Shown: positions 5,913 through 6,013 of the stretch, piece after piece
Layout: each line of letters begins with the position of its first letter
How positions within the stretch are numbered: the stretch's first letter is position 1
Assembly (NCBI GenBank): GCA_938028585.1
Contig: CALIZH010000042.1
Location: 1 to 6,013, forward strand
Direction of reading: 5' to 3'
Length of the DNA stretch: 6,013 nucleotides
Source: an uncultured Actinomyces sp.
GTDB taxonomy: Bacteria; Actinomycetota; Actinomycetes; Actinomycetales; Actinomycetaceae
Made by a program: the position numbers and the translations under genes
Notes under the pieces: generated by a model
What the model saw: only the letters and a program-made list of their open reading frames with translations
What the model was told of the DNA's origin: nothing
Databases searched by the model: none

Positions 5913-5933
5913 ATACTGAACACTGTTCATTAT
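5913..5933. promoter_or_regulatory. palindromic operator between the divergent genes
   Basis: The core TGAACA-C-TGTTCA (5917-5929) is a perfect 13-base palindrome. ATA and TAT flank it at the matching positions, so 21 bases are symmetric except for one mismatched pair. It overlaps the end of the proposed tetR -10 (5929-5934) and a TATACT -10-like hexamer on the plus strand (5912-5917). Size, symmetry and placement are typical of a TetR autoregulatory operator. Confidence 0.75.
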
Positions 5934-5957
5934 GGATTGTCGTAGGTAGTAGGACAA
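5929..5957 (-). promoter_or_regulatory. candidate tetR promoter
   Basis: On the minus strand, TTGTCC (plus 5952-5957) and CATAAT (plus 5929-5934) are 17 bases apart. Transcription would start inside the TGAACA palindrome, so the repressor would shut off its own gene. The leader to the ATG at 5882 would be about 40 bases. Confidence 0.5.
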
Positions 5958-5966
5958 GAGGAAGCC

Positions 5967-6013
5967 GTGCCCAAACAAGTGATCGACCCGGAGAAGCTGG
6001 TCAGCCAGGCCTA
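5967..6013 (+). CDS. divergent gene of unknown function, 3' part outside window (partial)
   Basis: Only the first 15 codons are visible: GTG start, then PKQVIDPEKLVSQA, open to the window edge. AAGAGGAAG at 5956-5964 gives a good ribosome site just ahead of the GTG. No function can be assigned from so few residues. Its divergent placement from the TetR gene, with the shared palindrome at 5913-5933, makes it the likely main target of that repressor. Confidence 0.6.
   Translation, partial: MPKQVIDPEKLVSQA

Noticed and set aside
5918..5928. GAACACTGTTC as an actinobacterial LexA/SOS box
   Set aside because: The SOS box has four bases between GAAC and GTTC; here there are three, and the site lies next to a TetR gene.
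5883..5978. Longer TetR N-terminus starting at 5930 or 5978
   Set aside because: It would run through the operator and promoter and add residues not typical before helix 1.
1..6013. CRISPR arrays, tRNA or rRNA genes, insertion sequences, attachment-site duplications
   Set aside because: I looked for regular direct repeats, cloverleaf-like segments, transposase motifs and terminal inverted repeats and saw none.

Overview
The window carries six complete genes on the minus strand, one gene entering from the left edge on the plus strand, and the first codons of a plus-strand gene leaving at the right edge. It has no rRNA, tRNA, CRISPR array, transposase or insertion-sequence end that I can see, and no stretch over 300 bases without a gene. 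Base composition is moderately GC-rich, starts are ATG or GTG with purine-rich ribosome sites, and the small membrane and regulator families present suggest a Gram-positive actinobacterium (possibly Actinomycetaceae-like). This placement is an inference from style, not from a marker gene.

Layout. Left edge to 740 (+): C-terminal part of a DUF2262-type protein, convergent with the block to its right. 758-4687 (-), read right to left: mcrB (AAA+ GTPase with an EVE/PUA-like N-terminal reader), mcrC (PD-(D/E)xK nuclease partner, 4-base ATGA overlap), a 192-residue multi-pass membrane protein of unknown function (45 bases on), and a class I SAM-dependent methyltransferase (4 bases on). The spacing suggests one transcription unit. 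mcrB and mcrC form a Type IV, modification-dependent restriction system. The last two genes are not standard parts of such systems, and the methyltransferase does not look like a DNA methylase.

4747-5882 (-): a TetR-family repressor gene followed by an HsmA/TIGR03987-type small membrane protein, with a divergent gene starting at 5967 (+). A near-perfect 21-base palindrome containing TGAACA-C-TGTTCA lies between the divergent genes. A second pair of the same half-sites, inside a 9-base inverted repeat, lies in the hsmA promoter region. I infer that the TetR protein controls itself, hsmA and the divergent gene.

The most interesting points are the EVE-type McrB, the companion membrane protein (CxC-x4-CxC motif) and methyltransferase, the duplicated operator half-sites, and a 12-base double ATGA junction that contains a 3-codon relay ORF between the membrane-protein and methyltransferase genes. 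The McrBC core itself is a known system; only its accessory arrangement could be new.
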